Shown here: positions 42,910-51,517 of the stretch, piece by piece | Layout of the letters: each line of letters starts with the position of its first letter | Position numbering within the stretch: position 1 is the first letter of the stretch | From: an uncultured Lachnospiraceae bacterium | GTDB taxonomy: Bacteria > Bacillota > Clostridia > Lachnospirales > Lachnospiraceae | DNA length: 64,000 nt | Assembly (NCBI GenBank): GCA_900550285.1 | Contig: URRW01000001.1 | Span: forward strand, 1 to 64,000 | Reading direction: 5' to 3' | Translations under genes and position numbers: made by a program | Notes under the pieces: model-generated | The model's database searches: none | Told to the model about the DNA's origin: nothing | The model's input: the letters and a program-made list of their open reading frames with translations, nothing else

Positions 42910-42948
42910 AAAAAGAGCTTGATTCCTGATGGTTTCAAGCTCTTTTTA
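42910..42948 (+). terminator. terminator just after attR
   Basis: AAAAAGAGCTTGA / TCAAGCTCTTTTT with a 12-base loop. Confidence 0.85.
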
Positions 42949-43015
42949 TATTTCCGATCTGGGTAAAATACAATTTTAATCCGATGTTAATCCTGTATCT
43001 TATCTTTTTTCTTTA

Positions 43016-43423
43016 TCAGAAGTGCTCGCCTATCTTTTCATCCAGATAATTTAATATCTGATTTTTTAATTCCTCATAAAGTATAACAGCATCTTCTATA
43101 TCCCGCCTTACTGCCGAAAAATCATCATTATATCTGCTGGAAGCTTCCCAATCAGAAATTAAAAATGCTTTGCTCTTTAACGCATCTGATACGATAAATC
43201 CACTCTTCTCCAAATCTGTGATCAAACCGATCAAGCTATGTGTCTTTTTATATTCAATTCCCATCATCTCTGTTTGATACTTTAAAGCTTTCTCAATTCC
43301 CTGTTGTACATGATAAGCTGCCTGATCCGTGATCATTTCATCATTTGTCGGGTTTCCCGACGGGCTAAGCAGCAAACGTGCAATCGAAATATCTGCTTCA
43401 GCTCTCCCCAAAAGATTGCTCAT
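43016..43423 (-). CDS. HEPN-domain protein (partner of MNT nucleotidyltransferase)
   Basis: 135 residues, all helical. AAYHVQQGIEKALKYQ and KTHSLIGLITDLE are the HEPN helices. The Rx4-6H RNase motif of toxin HEPN proteins is not obvious (SSRYNDDF is the nearest place), so it may be a substrate-binding rather than toxin HEPN. ATG with GGAGG 12 bases upstream. The gene starts within the last 26 bases of the nucleotidyltransferase gene. Such pairs act as toxin-antitoxin systems in which the MNT modifies the HEPN protein. Confidence 0.82.
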   Translation of the reverse strand: MSNLLGRAEADISIARLLLSPSGNPTNDEMITDQAAYHVQQGIEKALKYQTEMMGIEYKKTHSLIGLITDLEKSGFIVSDALKSKAFLISDWEASSRYNDDFSAVRRDIEDAVILYEELKNQILNYLDEKIGEHF

Positions 43424-43781
43424 AAATGACTACCCCCTCCTTTTTGATTGTTTCCTTCAGCCGGTTCCCGAGATTACTGTATATCACAATATCACAATTC
43501 CAGTCGCAGATATTCCCAATCTGGCGTTCTATTTCAAATATCCTCATCCCGTCGCTCACATCAGCATCAATGCAAATATCCACGTCGCTGTCAATATGGC
43601 ACTTGCTTGTTACCGAACTTCCAAAAATATAAATTTTCTTAATTTCCTTATATTCTCCGGCAATTTTATATAACTGTGCAACAACTTTCTGTTTTAACGG
43701 ATATACCCGGTAAATATTTTTGCAGTCCGTTTTTACTACAACCGGAAAACACCTTAAATCCAGCGTATCTTTTACCTCCAT
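43398..43781 (-). CDS. MNT-type nucleotidyltransferase (probable antitoxin)
   Basis: 127 residues from the ATG at 43781, which has GGAGG 7 bases upstream; a promoter at 43833-43861 lies inside the open frame further up, so the longer reading from TTG at 43871 is unlikely. The catalytic signature IFGSSVTSKCHIDSDVDI has the GS and D-x-D of the pol-beta superfamily. Family members AMPylate their HEPN partner. AT-rich, in the probable element remnant. Confidence 0.85.
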   Translation of the reverse strand: MEVKDTLDLRCFPVVVKTDCKNIYRVYPLKQKVVAQLYKIAGEYKEIKKIYIFGSSVTSKCHIDSDVDICIDADVSDGMRIFEIERQIGNICDWNCDIVIYSNLGNRLKETIKKEGVVIYEQSFGES

Positions 43782-43832
43782 CGCCGCACCTCCCTGCCGT
43801 AAAAGCTGTTCCGCCATAAATTGATATGCTTT

Positions 43833-43861
43833 ATTATATCCTACAATCCCCTTATCTACAA
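43833..43861 (-). promoter_or_regulatory. promoter of the MNT/HEPN operon
   Basis: On the minus strand TTGTAG (43861-43856), 17 bases, TATAAT (43838-43833). Confidence 0.7.
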
Positions 43862-43986
43862 GCTTTTGCAATTTCAGTCCACCGCTATTTTCCTGTTAAA
43901 AAGTATGCGGTACGACCTTTCCTTCCCATTCCCTGCTTGCCGCACCTTTCTGCCTCCATCAGCTCTTCAAGAAACATCCGCCTGCC

Positions 43987-44799
43987 TCACACCCCCGGCA
44001 TCTCCTCCAGCGCCTTAAACCGGTATCCCATTTCCTCCCATTTCGTCAAAAGCTCATCCAGAATCTCCCCGTTTGTCCTGGAAGTATTGTGAAGCAGCAC
44101 GACCGCCCCCGGATGCACCCTTTTTAACAGCTTGGAAAAGGCTTCCTCATGGGTGGGCTGCGCATCCTGATTCCAGTCCACATACGCAAGACTCCAGAAA
44201 AATGTCTTATAGCCCAGCTCTTTGGCGATCTTTAAATTGTTTTCGCTGTATTTGCCCTGCGGCGGGCGGTAAAATTTTGCCATTTTTTTGCCGGTCGTCT
44301 GCTCATAGAGCGCTTCCAGCTCCGAAAGCTCCTTTTGGAATTCCTCTTTTCCCATCCCGGACATATTCGGGTGATGATAGCTGTGGTTGCCGACCGTGTG
44401 CCCCTCCGCGACCATCCGCTTTACCAGCTCCGGGCTTGTTTCCACATAATTTCCCACGACAAAAAAAGCCGCCGGCGCGTTATGCTTTTTGAGGGCGTCT
44501 AAGATCGCGGGCGTATTTCCGTTTTCAAACCCGCAGTCAAAGGTTAAGTAGAGCACCTTTTCCTGCGTATCCTCCGCATAAAAGGCGTCGTATTTTAAAA
44601 GCTCCTCAAAGCCTGCATTCGCGACCGGCGGCTTTCCTTCTTCCTGAAAGCTCAAGCCCCAGTTTTCTTCTGCTGGAAGTGCCGAAACCGCCACATCCCG
44701 CATACTCACAATACGCCCCGCAAACTGCCCGAAGCAGAATGCCAGCGCAAAAATAAGGCACAGCCCTGCCAGCGTCTTGATTTTTTCCCGTCTGTCCAT
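43987..44799 (-). CDS. polysaccharide deacetylase, PdaA-like
   Basis: 270 residues from the ATG at 44799; a GTG three codons upstream is possible. A membrane/signal segment at about 10-30, then a NodB-type domain: LTFDCGFENGNTPAILD (catalytic Asp), HTVGNHSYHHPNMS (metal His), YRPPQGKYSENNLKIA, and VVLLHNTS. The FDCGFENG variant is that of PdaA, which deacetylates N-acetylmuramic acid to make spore-cortex lactam. This favours a spore-former, or another peptidoglycan deacetylase. Confidence 0.9.
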   Translation of the reverse strand: MDRREKIKTLAGLCLIFALAFCFGQFAGRIVSMRDVAVSALPAEENWGLSFQEEGKPPVANAGFEELLKYDAFYAEDTQEKVLYLTFDCGFENGNTPAILDALKKHNAPAAFFVVGNYVETSPELVKRMVAEGHTVGNHSYHHPNMSGMGKEEFQKELSELEALYEQTTGKKMAKFYRPPQGKYSENNLKIAKELGYKTFFWSLAYVDWNQDAQPTHEEAFSKLLKRVHPGAVVLLHNTSRTNGEILDELLTKWEEMGYRFKALEEMPGV

Positions 44800-44868
44800 A
44801 GAGATCACCGCCTGATCCGCTTTTTACACTATATCCTCCGACGGCTTTTCCTATGCAAACATCGTTTG

Positions 44869-45405
44869 TCAAATATCCGAGCTGTCCTCGCCGTTGTCCG
44901 GAACCCACGCTTTTCCAAACTCCTTGTCCCGGAAAAGCTCCGTCAGCCCCGTGATCTGTTTTAAGCGCAGGATCTCGTCCTTATCCATCCCCAAATGCTT
45001 CGAGATCCATGCGTCGCTTCTGCCGATCTCGTGAAGCTCCTGAATGATGTTGCTCATCAGCTCCACGTCGTGCGAACCGCGGGCGCGGTTGTGGCGGATC
45101 GTGCTCGCCATCCGCTGATCCAGCGGCTTATTGATGACGGAAACCGGCATCATCCCGCCCTCTCTCCTGTAAATATCGGGATAGTCCAGCATCACGCGGT
45201 AGCGGTGAAAACCGTCCACGATAATATATTTATCCCGGCGGTTGTCATAATAGCAGACAATCGGCATCGTATAGCCGTCCTCCTTGATGCTGTCGTAAAG
45301 CAGGCGCATTTCCGGAGGAGCCACCGCGTTGGGGTTGTAGCTGTTTGGCTCGATCTTGTCGATCGGGACGGAAATCACATGATAAACAGGGCTTTTAAAT
45401 TCCAT
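44869..45405 (-). CDS. IbrB-like ParB/sulfiredoxin-fold protein
   Basis: 178 residues from the ATG of MEFKSPVYHV; the upstream start lacks support. The ParB/Srx domain is at about 10-110 with IEPNSYNPN, IKEDGYTMPIV and the nucleotide-binding motif VDGFHRYRV; a helical C-terminal half (WISKHLGMDKDEILRLKQITG) looks like the ParB helix-turn-helix. It is directly downstream of an IbrA-like PAPS-reductase gene (69-base gap). The IbrAB pair is known from phages and enterobacteria as regulators; the molecular activity is not established. Confidence 0.82.
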   Translation of the reverse strand: MEFKSPVYHVISVPIDKIEPNSYNPNAVAPPEMRLLYDSIKEDGYTMPIVCYYDNRRDKYIIVDGFHRYRVMLDYPDIYRREGGMMPVSVINKPLDQRMASTIRHNRARGSHDVELMSNIIQELHEIGRSDAWISKHLGMDKDEILRLKQITGLTELFRDKEFGKAWVPDNGEDSSDI

Positions 45406-45473
45406 TTTTCCTCCCATCCGCCGCCCGGGCGGCGTCTTTCCTCTTATGTTCCCGGTGTGAACCTTCGCTGCCC

Positions 45474-46802
45474 TTACCGGTCGCTGATCCCTTCCACGCC
45501 GTGATATTTCTCCCGGATCAGCTCCACGCGCTTTTTGTCCTCACGCAAAAGCCCGAAGCCCATAAAACGGCAAAGGTGGTCATTTTTCAAAATGCAGTAG
45601 CACATCCGCTTCCACGACGGAATATCCTTCGACGATTTGATGTCGTCCGTTTCGTCCGGGATCTCCTGCCGGAAAATGACCCGCGATTTTTTATCCTTTG
45701 TATAATTGGAAACGCCGTTTCGCTCAATTTTGTATCCATGATCCAGAAGCTCCTGTATCGTCTCCTCGGACAGCCCGCCGCCGACCGTGTGCCAGAATTC
45801 GATGGACGTTTCAAATTTTTTCTCGTAATTTTTGCGCAGCTTTGCAGGCAGCGTGTCCAGCAGAAACATCGTGTATGACTTCCACGTATGCCCCTTGGGC
45901 AGCGTGATATTGCGGTAGCCCATCGCCTTCGTCCTTGCATAGATCGCGGTAAAATTCGCGCCCTGCACGCGTCCCACAAGCTTCGTCCACGTCTCCGGCT
46001 CCAGCACCCGGTACAGGTTCAAAGATTCCTTCGCGCAGTCGTTAAACGGCGACGCCACGCGCATCTGCGCCGGGGTCAGCCCAGCCTTATAGTACAGGTC
46101 ATACAACTTATTGTACGGGTAGTTGAACTTCTGATATGCCGTCCACACGTCGTCCGTCGTCCAGTCATAAAGAGGCGACGCCGTCCAGACCTCCTTAAAC
46201 TGGCTGGAAATCCAGCAGTGCCCCTCATAGCCGTATTTTTTATTCACAAAGCTGTTGTAACGCATGAGCGATTCGTCCGCCCGCATGCCGAGCAGGCAGA
46301 TCGTCTTTTTGTTGGCGTGGATCTGCCGGAACCACCGCCCGAACTGCTTTGCCAGATCCTCCTGCAGCATTTTATATTTATACAGAAAAAAAGGATTCCG
46401 GTTCATATTGATCACATAGGGTTTTGTGGGCATCGGGCGCACCCAGATGTCCTTTTTTTCATCGTCCCACGGACACCAGTACATCTGGTAATTGCTCATG
46501 GCAGAACGCACCTTCATCGGCAGGCATACCCAGTACGGCTCGATGCACGGCAGATACATCTCAAACATCTGCTCCACATACTGCGTCGTAAAGCTGTACT
46601 GCGCCTCAAAATCCTGATGGAATACGCCGATCCTTTTGCGGATCTTATGCTCCTTCATATAGTCCATGACCAGGTGGAGCAAAAGCCCGCTGTCCTTTCC
46701 TCCGCTGAAGGATACGTAAATATTGTCGAATTCCTGAAAAATATAGTCCAGACGCTTCTGCAGCGCCGTATATACGTCAATATCCAGATACTTCTTTTTC
46801 AT
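45474..46802 (-). CDS. IbrA-like PAPS reductase-family protein (DUF3440)
   Basis: 442 residues from the ATG of MKKKYLDIDVY. The PP-loop VSFSGGKDSGLLLHL near 30-44 binds ATP or an adenylated substrate; IGVFHQDFEAQYS, CLLGMRADES and YDWTTDDVWTAY are the remaining marks of the PAPS reductase/DndC superfamily. The C-terminal 150 residues (WHTVGGGLSEETIQELL, KRMCYCILKNDHLCRFMGFGL) correspond to DUF3440. Composition matches the host, so it is not a recent arrival. With the ParB-like gene downstream it forms an IbrA-IbrB pair; a DNA- or RNA-modifying role is inference. Confidence 0.85.
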   Translation of the reverse strand: MKKKYLDIDVYTALQKRLDYIFQEFDNIYVSFSGGKDSGLLLHLVMDYMKEHKIRKRIGVFHQDFEAQYSFTTQYVEQMFEMYLPCIEPYWVCLPMKVRSAMSNYQMYWCPWDDEKKDIWVRPMPTKPYVINMNRNPFFLYKYKMLQEDLAKQFGRWFRQIHANKKTICLLGMRADESLMRYNSFVNKKYGYEGHCWISSQFKEVWTASPLYDWTTDDVWTAYQKFNYPYNKLYDLYYKAGLTPAQMRVASPFNDCAKESLNLYRVLEPETWTKLVGRVQGANFTAIYARTKAMGYRNITLPKGHTWKSYTMFLLDTLPAKLRKNYEKKFETSIEFWHTVGGGLSEETIQELLDHGYKIERNGVSNYTKDKKSRVIFRQEIPDETDDIKSSKDIPSWKRMCYCILKNDHLCRFMGFGLLREDKKRVELIREKYHGVEGISDR

Positions 46803-46861
46803 TCGTCCCCTCGTCAAAAACCGCCGCGCAGTCCCGTCCGCGCGCTGTTTTTCCGGCTGTT

Positions 46862-47500
46862 TTATCTGCTGATGATATACTTGCAGATCGGATTGCCCTG
46901 CGCCGAAAAGCGTTCCTCATACTCGGTCATCACGTTGCCTGCGCACAGCCTCTCGTCATGATGCAGGTCGTAGGTCATTTCGTCCAGCTTCCACCCCGCC
47001 TCTTTTACCTCTTCCACCGCAAAATCAAACAGAGGGCGGTTGTCCGTTTTAAACTCGATCACGCCGTCCTTTTTCAAAATCCGGTCGTACCGCGCCAGAA
47101 ACTGTCTCGATTCCAGCCGCCTTTTTGCATGGCGGTCCTTCGGCCACGGATCGGAAAAATTCAGATAGATCCGATCCAGCTCCCCGTCTGCAAACACCTT
47201 TTCCAGATCCTCCGCGTCCATACGGATCAGGCGCACGTTGGGCAGCTCTTCCTCTTCCAGCTTCTGCACCGCCCGTAAAAGGACGGTCGAATATTTCTCA
47301 ATGCCGATAAAATTGATATCCGGGTTCAGGCGCGCCATGTCCATCAAAAAACGCCCCTTCCCCATACCGATCTCCGCGTATACCGGGCGGTCGTTTCCAA
47401 AGGCGCTGCGCCAATTCCCCCGCTGCATCTCCGGCTCGTGCACGACAAACGGGCTTTCCCCGATCATCTCGCGGGATCCTGTCACATTTCTCAGTCTCAT
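46862..47500 (-). CDS. trmB: tRNA (guanine-N7-)-methyltransferase
   Basis: 212 residues. It methylates G46 of tRNA. SAM motif YAEIGMGKGRFLMDMA near 42, IGIEKYSTVLLRAV, the catalytic stretch YLNFSDPWPKDRHAKRRL near 112-130 and FKTDNRPLFDFAVEE are diagnostic for TrmB. The start has a weak ribosome site (GGA). Confidence 0.95.
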   Translation of the reverse strand: MRLRNVTGSREMIGESPFVVHEPEMQRGNWRSAFGNDRPVYAEIGMGKGRFLMDMARLNPDINFIGIEKYSTVLLRAVQKLEEEELPNVRLIRMDAEDLEKVFADGELDRIYLNFSDPWPKDRHAKRRLESRQFLARYDRILKKDGVIEFKTDNRPLFDFAVEEVKEAGWKLDEMTYDLHHDERLCAGNVMTEYEERFSAQGNPICKYIISR

Positions 47501-47599
47501 CTCAAATTCCTTTTCTTTCCATATTTTACCAGTTATTTTACTATAGGACGCCCCAAAAAGGAAGCAATTCCCGCAACTCTTTAAGAAATTGTGAATTTT

Positions 47600-47627
47600 T
47601 TGACTGAGCCCTTAATTTTTATACAAT
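47600..47627 (+). promoter_or_regulatory. probable promoter of the carboxypeptidase gene
   Basis: TTGACT (47600-47605), 16 bases, TACAAT (47622-47627), 47 bases before the ATG. Confidence 0.55.
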
Positions 47628-47673
47628 AATAGTGTATGATGGAAGCAATCTTATAAAGAGAATGGAGAGTAAC

Positions 47674-49380
47674 ATGAACTATATCTGGAAAAGACGTATC
47701 TTTTCTTTTATTATAGCAGCCGGATGCAGCGCAGCTCTTATGAACGGCGCTTTTTTGACGGCTCACGCAGAAGTGATCGATTATCGGGCGCAGCTTGAAA
47801 CCTACAAGCAGATTCAGGTTGACACAAATGTGGTGGATAACTGGCCGCAGGGCCCGGTCGTCTCCGCCAAATCCGCAATTTTAATGGACGCCGACACCGG
47901 CGCCATCCTTTATTCCAAAAACATCCACGAAAAGCTTTATCCCGCCAGTACCACGAAGATCCTGACCGCCTACATCGCGCGGCAGAAAAGCGGCCTCGAC
48001 GAAATGGTGGAATATTCCTCCGAAGCGGTCAACAGCATCGACTGGCGCAGTGACTCCAACATCGGCATCAAGGCGGGCGAAGCGATCACGATGGAGCAGT
48101 CCCTTTACGGCCTCCTCGTCGGCTCCGCCAGCGAATGCGGCAACGCCATCGGCGAGCATATCAGCGGCAGTGTGGACGCTTTTGTAAAGCTGATGAACGA
48201 AACCGCCAAAAATCTTGGCTGCACCGAAACGCATTTTGTCAATACAAACGGCAAGCACGACGAGGAGCACTATACCTCGACGCACGATCTGGCGCTCATC
48301 GCACAGCAGTTTTTTGCAGACGAGGTGCTCTGCAAAATGTCCGGCACCCGCAGCTATACGATCCCTGCATCGCCCACGCTTTCGCAGGAGCTGATCCCCA
48401 ACAGCAAAAACAACCTTCTGCCCGGCAAGGCATACGCCTATGAATATCTGGTCGGCAGTAAGACCGGCTACACGCCGCACGCCCGCTCCAACCTCGTTTC
48501 CTGCGCGGAAAAAGACGGCTTAAAGCTCATCTGCGTCGTGATGGCGGACGAGTCGCCGGAGCAGTTTCAGGATACGGTAAGCCTTTTTGACTATGGCTTC
48601 AGCAATTTTTCATCCGTGCAGGCTGCCGATGAGGATACTACCTACAACGTAGGGCGCGGCGGGCTGTTTTCCGCGGGAGGACAGCAGTCGGCACAGATCC
48701 TTTCCATCGACCCGGAGGCGAAGGTAACGCTTCCGGCTACCGTTGAATTTGCAGACCTGACGTCCGAACTCAGCTATGACGATACCGCTGCCGGACAGGC
48801 TGCCATCATCCATTATTCCTACAACGGACAGCCGCTGGGAACGGCTCCGATCCTCTTTCACGACGTGGCGGCGTTTGATTTTAACGCCCAGCCGCTGACC
48901 GAGGAGGAAGCCCTTGCCCTCGTCTCCCAGACCGGCGAAGCCCAGACAGAGGAGGAAGCTTCTCAGGACGGCTCTGCGGCTGCCGCGGCAGTCCCGATGG
49001 CAGTTTCCGATACCGGCTCTGACGGGACGCAGGGCGGCAGCGCTGCGTCCGATGCAGAAGCAGTTTCCGGCACTGCAGCCTCCGACGAAGCCGCCAGCGA
49101 AAAAGAAGGCGCGCTTCCCGAAAGCAGCGCGCCTGCCCCTTCTGAAAGCGCCGGCCCTTCTGTGGCAACGCCCAATGGGAACGTGATCTTTTTAAATATC
49201 AAAAATATCCTGATCGCAGTGGGAATCATCGCCGCCGTCCTGATTACCGCGCTCGTGATCCGCTCCGTCATCGTCTCCCGCAGGCGCAACTGCAGACGGC
49301 AGGCGATCATGAAACGCCGCCGGGAAAGCAGGGGGAAAGAGATTATCAACTTTGATAAATATATTGATCCGAATTTATAA
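47674..49380 (+). CDS. D-alanyl-D-alanine carboxypeptidase, DacF/PBP5-like
   Basis: 568 residues from the ATG at 47674 (GGAGAG upstream). A signal peptide (about 8-32) and a peptidase S11 domain: SxxK in PASTTKIL near 93-96 and KTG in VGSKTGYTPHA near 268. The second catalytic motif, usually SAN, is SAS in LVGSASECGN. A beta-sandwich domain follows, then a long Ala/Ser/Glu-rich linker (about 425-510) and a C-terminal membrane segment (about 525-547) with a basic tail. It trims peptidoglycan stem peptides at the outer face of the membrane. It is longer than usual because of the linker and true membrane anchor. Confidence 0.92.
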   Translation: MNYIWKRRIFSFIIAAGCSAALMNGAFLTAHAEVIDYRAQLETYKQIQVDTNVVDNWPQGPVVSAKSAILMDADTGAILYSKNIHEKLYPASTTKILTAYIARQKSGLDEMVEYSSEAVNSIDWRSDSNIGIKAGEAITMEQSLYGLLVGSASECGNAIGEHISGSVDAFVKLMNETAKNLGCTETHFVNTNGKHDEEHYTSTHDLALIAQQFFADEVLCKMSGTRSYTIPASPTLSQELIPNSKNNLLPGKAYAYEYLVGSKTGYTPHARSNLVSCAEKDGLKLICVVMADESPEQFQDTVSLFDYGFSNFSSVQAADEDTTYNVGRGGLFSAGGQQSAQILSIDPEAKVTLPATVEFADLTSELSYDDTAAGQAAIIHYSYNGQPLGTAPILFHDVAAFDFNAQPLTEEEALALVSQTGEAQTEEEASQDGSAAAAAVPMAVSDTGSDGTQGGSAASDAEAVSGTAASDEAASEKEGALPESSAPAPSESAGPSVATPNGNVIFLNIKNILIAVGIIAAVLITALVIRSVIVSRRRNCRRQAIMKRRRESRGKEIINFDKYIDPNL

Positions 49381-49404
49381 CGGGAGGGGTTTTTACCCCT
49401 CCCG
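49381..49404. terminator. hairpin between convergent genes
   Basis: CGGGAGGGGT-TTTT-ACCCCTCCCG, a perfect 10-bp stem starting right after the carboxypeptidase stop and overlapping the end of the exonuclease gene. Confidence 0.7.
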
Positions 49405-50346
49405 ATGTCTATGCTCCCGTCTCAGTTCTTTCACATGCTCTTTTCTTCCCAGCACCTGCTCCCGCTCCGCCTCGCTGATAAACTTCGTCGTCTTGACTGC
49501 GTAAACCATATCGTTTTCCGCCTTTTTGATGCGGATCTTCCCCTTCATCCAGCCGTGCTTGTCGCAGTAGGAAAGGCTGTAATAATGCCTGCCGTTCGGC
49601 GTAAACCAGCGTACCTTACGACGCAGGTTTTTGTGGCAGATATAACAGCGGGTCGAAATAACCTCCCGGTCTGCCATCAGCTCCTCCTTGTCTGCAAAGG
49701 GACGGGAAATATATTTTGCATAATTGTCAAATACGACGTGCACCTCGTCGCGGTGGCTTTTTGGCAGCACGAACGTATCGTAGGAAAACCGCTGCAGCGC
49801 CACCGGATCCTTGATCAGCTGCAGAACCCGCGCCGTATACCACGCGTCGCTGATCGCCCGGTGGAACGCCCCGTCTTTTTCAATTTTCAGAAAATCCACC
49901 GCGTATTCCAGGCTCCGCCTGCTCTTCTGATCCTCATATGCGATTGAAAAAAGCTTCTGAATATCATAAAACCGCACCGGCGACGTCCCCAGCGGCTCCA
50001 TGCCGAAAAACCGCATATTCCGCTGCAGCTCCGTCAGATCCTGCGGCCCCCATGTACCGAACATAAAATCCGTCCCGCACCATTTTAAAAAGTCGCCCGC
50101 AACCTCCGTAAAGCTCCGTTTTCCCCGCAGTTCTTCCATATGAATGCCGATCAGCCGCTCCGTGACCGCGTGCATTTCCTCATAAACCTGCGGGCAGATC
50201 AGCTCATGAAACGTGTCCATCACTTCCATGCGGCTGTTTAATTTTACCGCCCCGATCTCGATGATCTCGAACGTCAAAAGCCTGCTGCGCGCGTCATGGC
50301 TGTCAGAAGCCTGATTCCATTCCAGATCCAGAACTACATAATCCAT
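49393..50346 (-). CDS. DEDDh 3'-5' exonuclease with C-terminal zinc-ribbon-like domain
   Basis: 317 residues. Exo I YVVLDLEWNQ with the DxE pair near 6-8, Exo II FGTWGPQDLTELQ, Exo III HRAISDAWYTA with the His and Asp near 168-173. Similar to KapD/ERI-1-like exonucleases. Residues about 235-275 contain CYICHK and SLSYCDKH, a likely zinc site. It acts on RNA or DNA 3' ends. Its start lies 44 bases inside the end of mnmA, so the two are translationally coupled. Confidence 0.87.
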   Translation of the reverse strand: MDYVVLDLEWNQASDSHDARSRLLTFEIIEIGAVKLNSRMEVMDTFHELICPQVYEEMHAVTERLIGIHMEELRGKRSFTEVAGDFLKWCGTDFMFGTWGPQDLTELQRNMRFFGMEPLGTSPVRFYDIQKLFSIAYEDQKSRRSLEYAVDFLKIEKDGAFHRAISDAWYTARVLQLIKDPVALQRFSYDTFVLPKSHRDEVHVVFDNYAKYISRPFADKEELMADREVISTRCYICHKNLRRKVRWFTPNGRHYYSLSYCDKHGWMKGKIRIKKAENDMVYAVKTTKFISEAEREQVLGRKEHVKELRREHRHREG

Positions 50347-51406
50347 TGATCGTACCTCCGCCTACCACTGTGTCTCCATCATACAGCACGACCGACTGTC
50401 CCTTTGTGATCGCCCGCTGGGGCTCGTCGAACACCAGATGGATCCCGTCCTTTCCGACCGGCTCCACGTTCGCCCACTGCTCCTTATGGCGATAACGCAC
50501 CTTTGCCTTTACCCGCAGCGTCCCCGCCGGAGCCTCTCCGCCGATCCAGCAAAAATCATCCGCCGTCAGCTCCCTCGACCATAAATCCGCGTCTCTGCCG
50601 AGCACGACCCGGTTGCCCGCCGTGTCAATGCGCTGCACATACATCGGCTCCTTTAACGAAAGTCCCAGCCCTTTGCGCTGCCCTACCGTATAATGGATGA
50701 TGCCCTTATGCTGTCCGAGCACGCGCCCGTCCTGATCCACAAAATCGCCCGGCAAAAATGTCTTTCCGGTATAGCGCTCGATGAATCCGGCATAATCCCC
50801 GTCCGGCACAAAGCAGATGTCCTGACTGTCGTGCTTTCTCGCGTTCACAAAGCCTGCGTCCTCCGCGATCTGCCGGATTTCCGGCTTTCTCATGCCGCCC
50901 AGCGGGAACTTCATGTGCGCCAGCTGATCCTGATTGAGATTGTAAAGCACATAGCTCTGATCCTTATTTTCGTCGATCCCTTTTTTCAAAAAGAAACGCC
51001 CGTCCCGCTCCTCGATCCGCGCATAGTGCCCGGTCACCACATAGTCGCATTCCAGCTCCTTTGCTCGGCGCAGCAGCTTGTCAAATTTCATATACCGGTT
51101 GCAGTCGATACACGGATTCGGCGTGCAGCCGTTTTCATAAGCGCACACGAACCGGTCCATAACCTGCGTCCCGAAATCCTCCGTAAAATTAAATACAAAA
51201 TAAGGCATCCCCAGCGTCCTCGCGACGCTTCTTGCGTCCTCCACATCCTCTAAGGAGCAGCACGTCCCGCCTTTTCTTTCACACGTATCCCCGCCCGCAA
51301 AAAGACGCATCGTCACACCCATGCAGTCATATCCGTCACGCTTCATCAGCCACGCCGCCACGCTGGAATCCACGCCGCCGCTCATGGCTATCATCGCTTT
51401 TTTCAT
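50303..51406 (-). CDS. mnmA: tRNA-specific 2-thiouridylase
   Basis: 367 residues from the ATG at 51406 with GGAGG 5 bases upstream. It thiolates U34 of Lys, Glu and Gln tRNAs. PP-loop AMSGGVDSSVAAW near 8-18, the first catalytic Cys in NPCIDCNRYMKF near 100, the second in SQDICFVPDGDY near 195. The C-terminal beta-barrel ends with an unusual SSGSGMESGF. The gene overlaps the exonuclease gene by 44 bases. Confidence 0.96.
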   Translation of the reverse strand: MKKAMIAMSGGVDSSVAAWLMKRDGYDCMGVTMRLFAGGDTCERKGGTCCSLEDVEDARSVARTLGMPYFVFNFTEDFGTQVMDRFVCAYENGCTPNPCIDCNRYMKFDKLLRRAKELECDYVVTGHYARIEERDGRFFLKKGIDENKDQSYVLYNLNQDQLAHMKFPLGGMRKPEIRQIAEDAGFVNARKHDSQDICFVPDGDYAGFIERYTGKTFLPGDFVDQDGRVLGQHKGIIHYTVGQRKGLGLSLKEPMYVQRIDTAGNRVVLGRDADLWSRELTADDFCWIGGEAPAGTLRVKAKVRYRHKEQWANVEPVGKDGIHLVFDEPQRAITKGQSVVLYDGDTVVGGGTINGLCSSGSGMESGF

Positions 51407-51517
51407 CCAAACCTCCATTCCGCAGCGGCGCTTTATCGCCCGCCCGAAAAATCCCTGCGGCAGTTTTTTCCGCCGTTTCTGAACTGTTTTCCATTATGCG
51501 CGATTACCGCCCGTCTG

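Larger units (their letters stand above)
42907..43900. mobile_element. probable remnant of a second, related element
   Basis: AT-rich DNA between attR and the GC-rich host. Like the left end of the first element it starts with a hairpin terminator (42910-42948) and then AATACAATTTTAATCCGATG (42967-42986), which matches 18 of 20 bases of 30710-30729. It carries the MNT/HEPN pair. No third copy of the 44-bp core is seen to the right, so the far end is lost or decayed. Confidence 0.6.

Noticed and set aside
43782..43871. N-terminal extension of the nucleotidyltransferase from TTG at 43871
   Set aside because: A consensus promoter lies within the extension and a strong ribosome site precedes the ATG at 43781.
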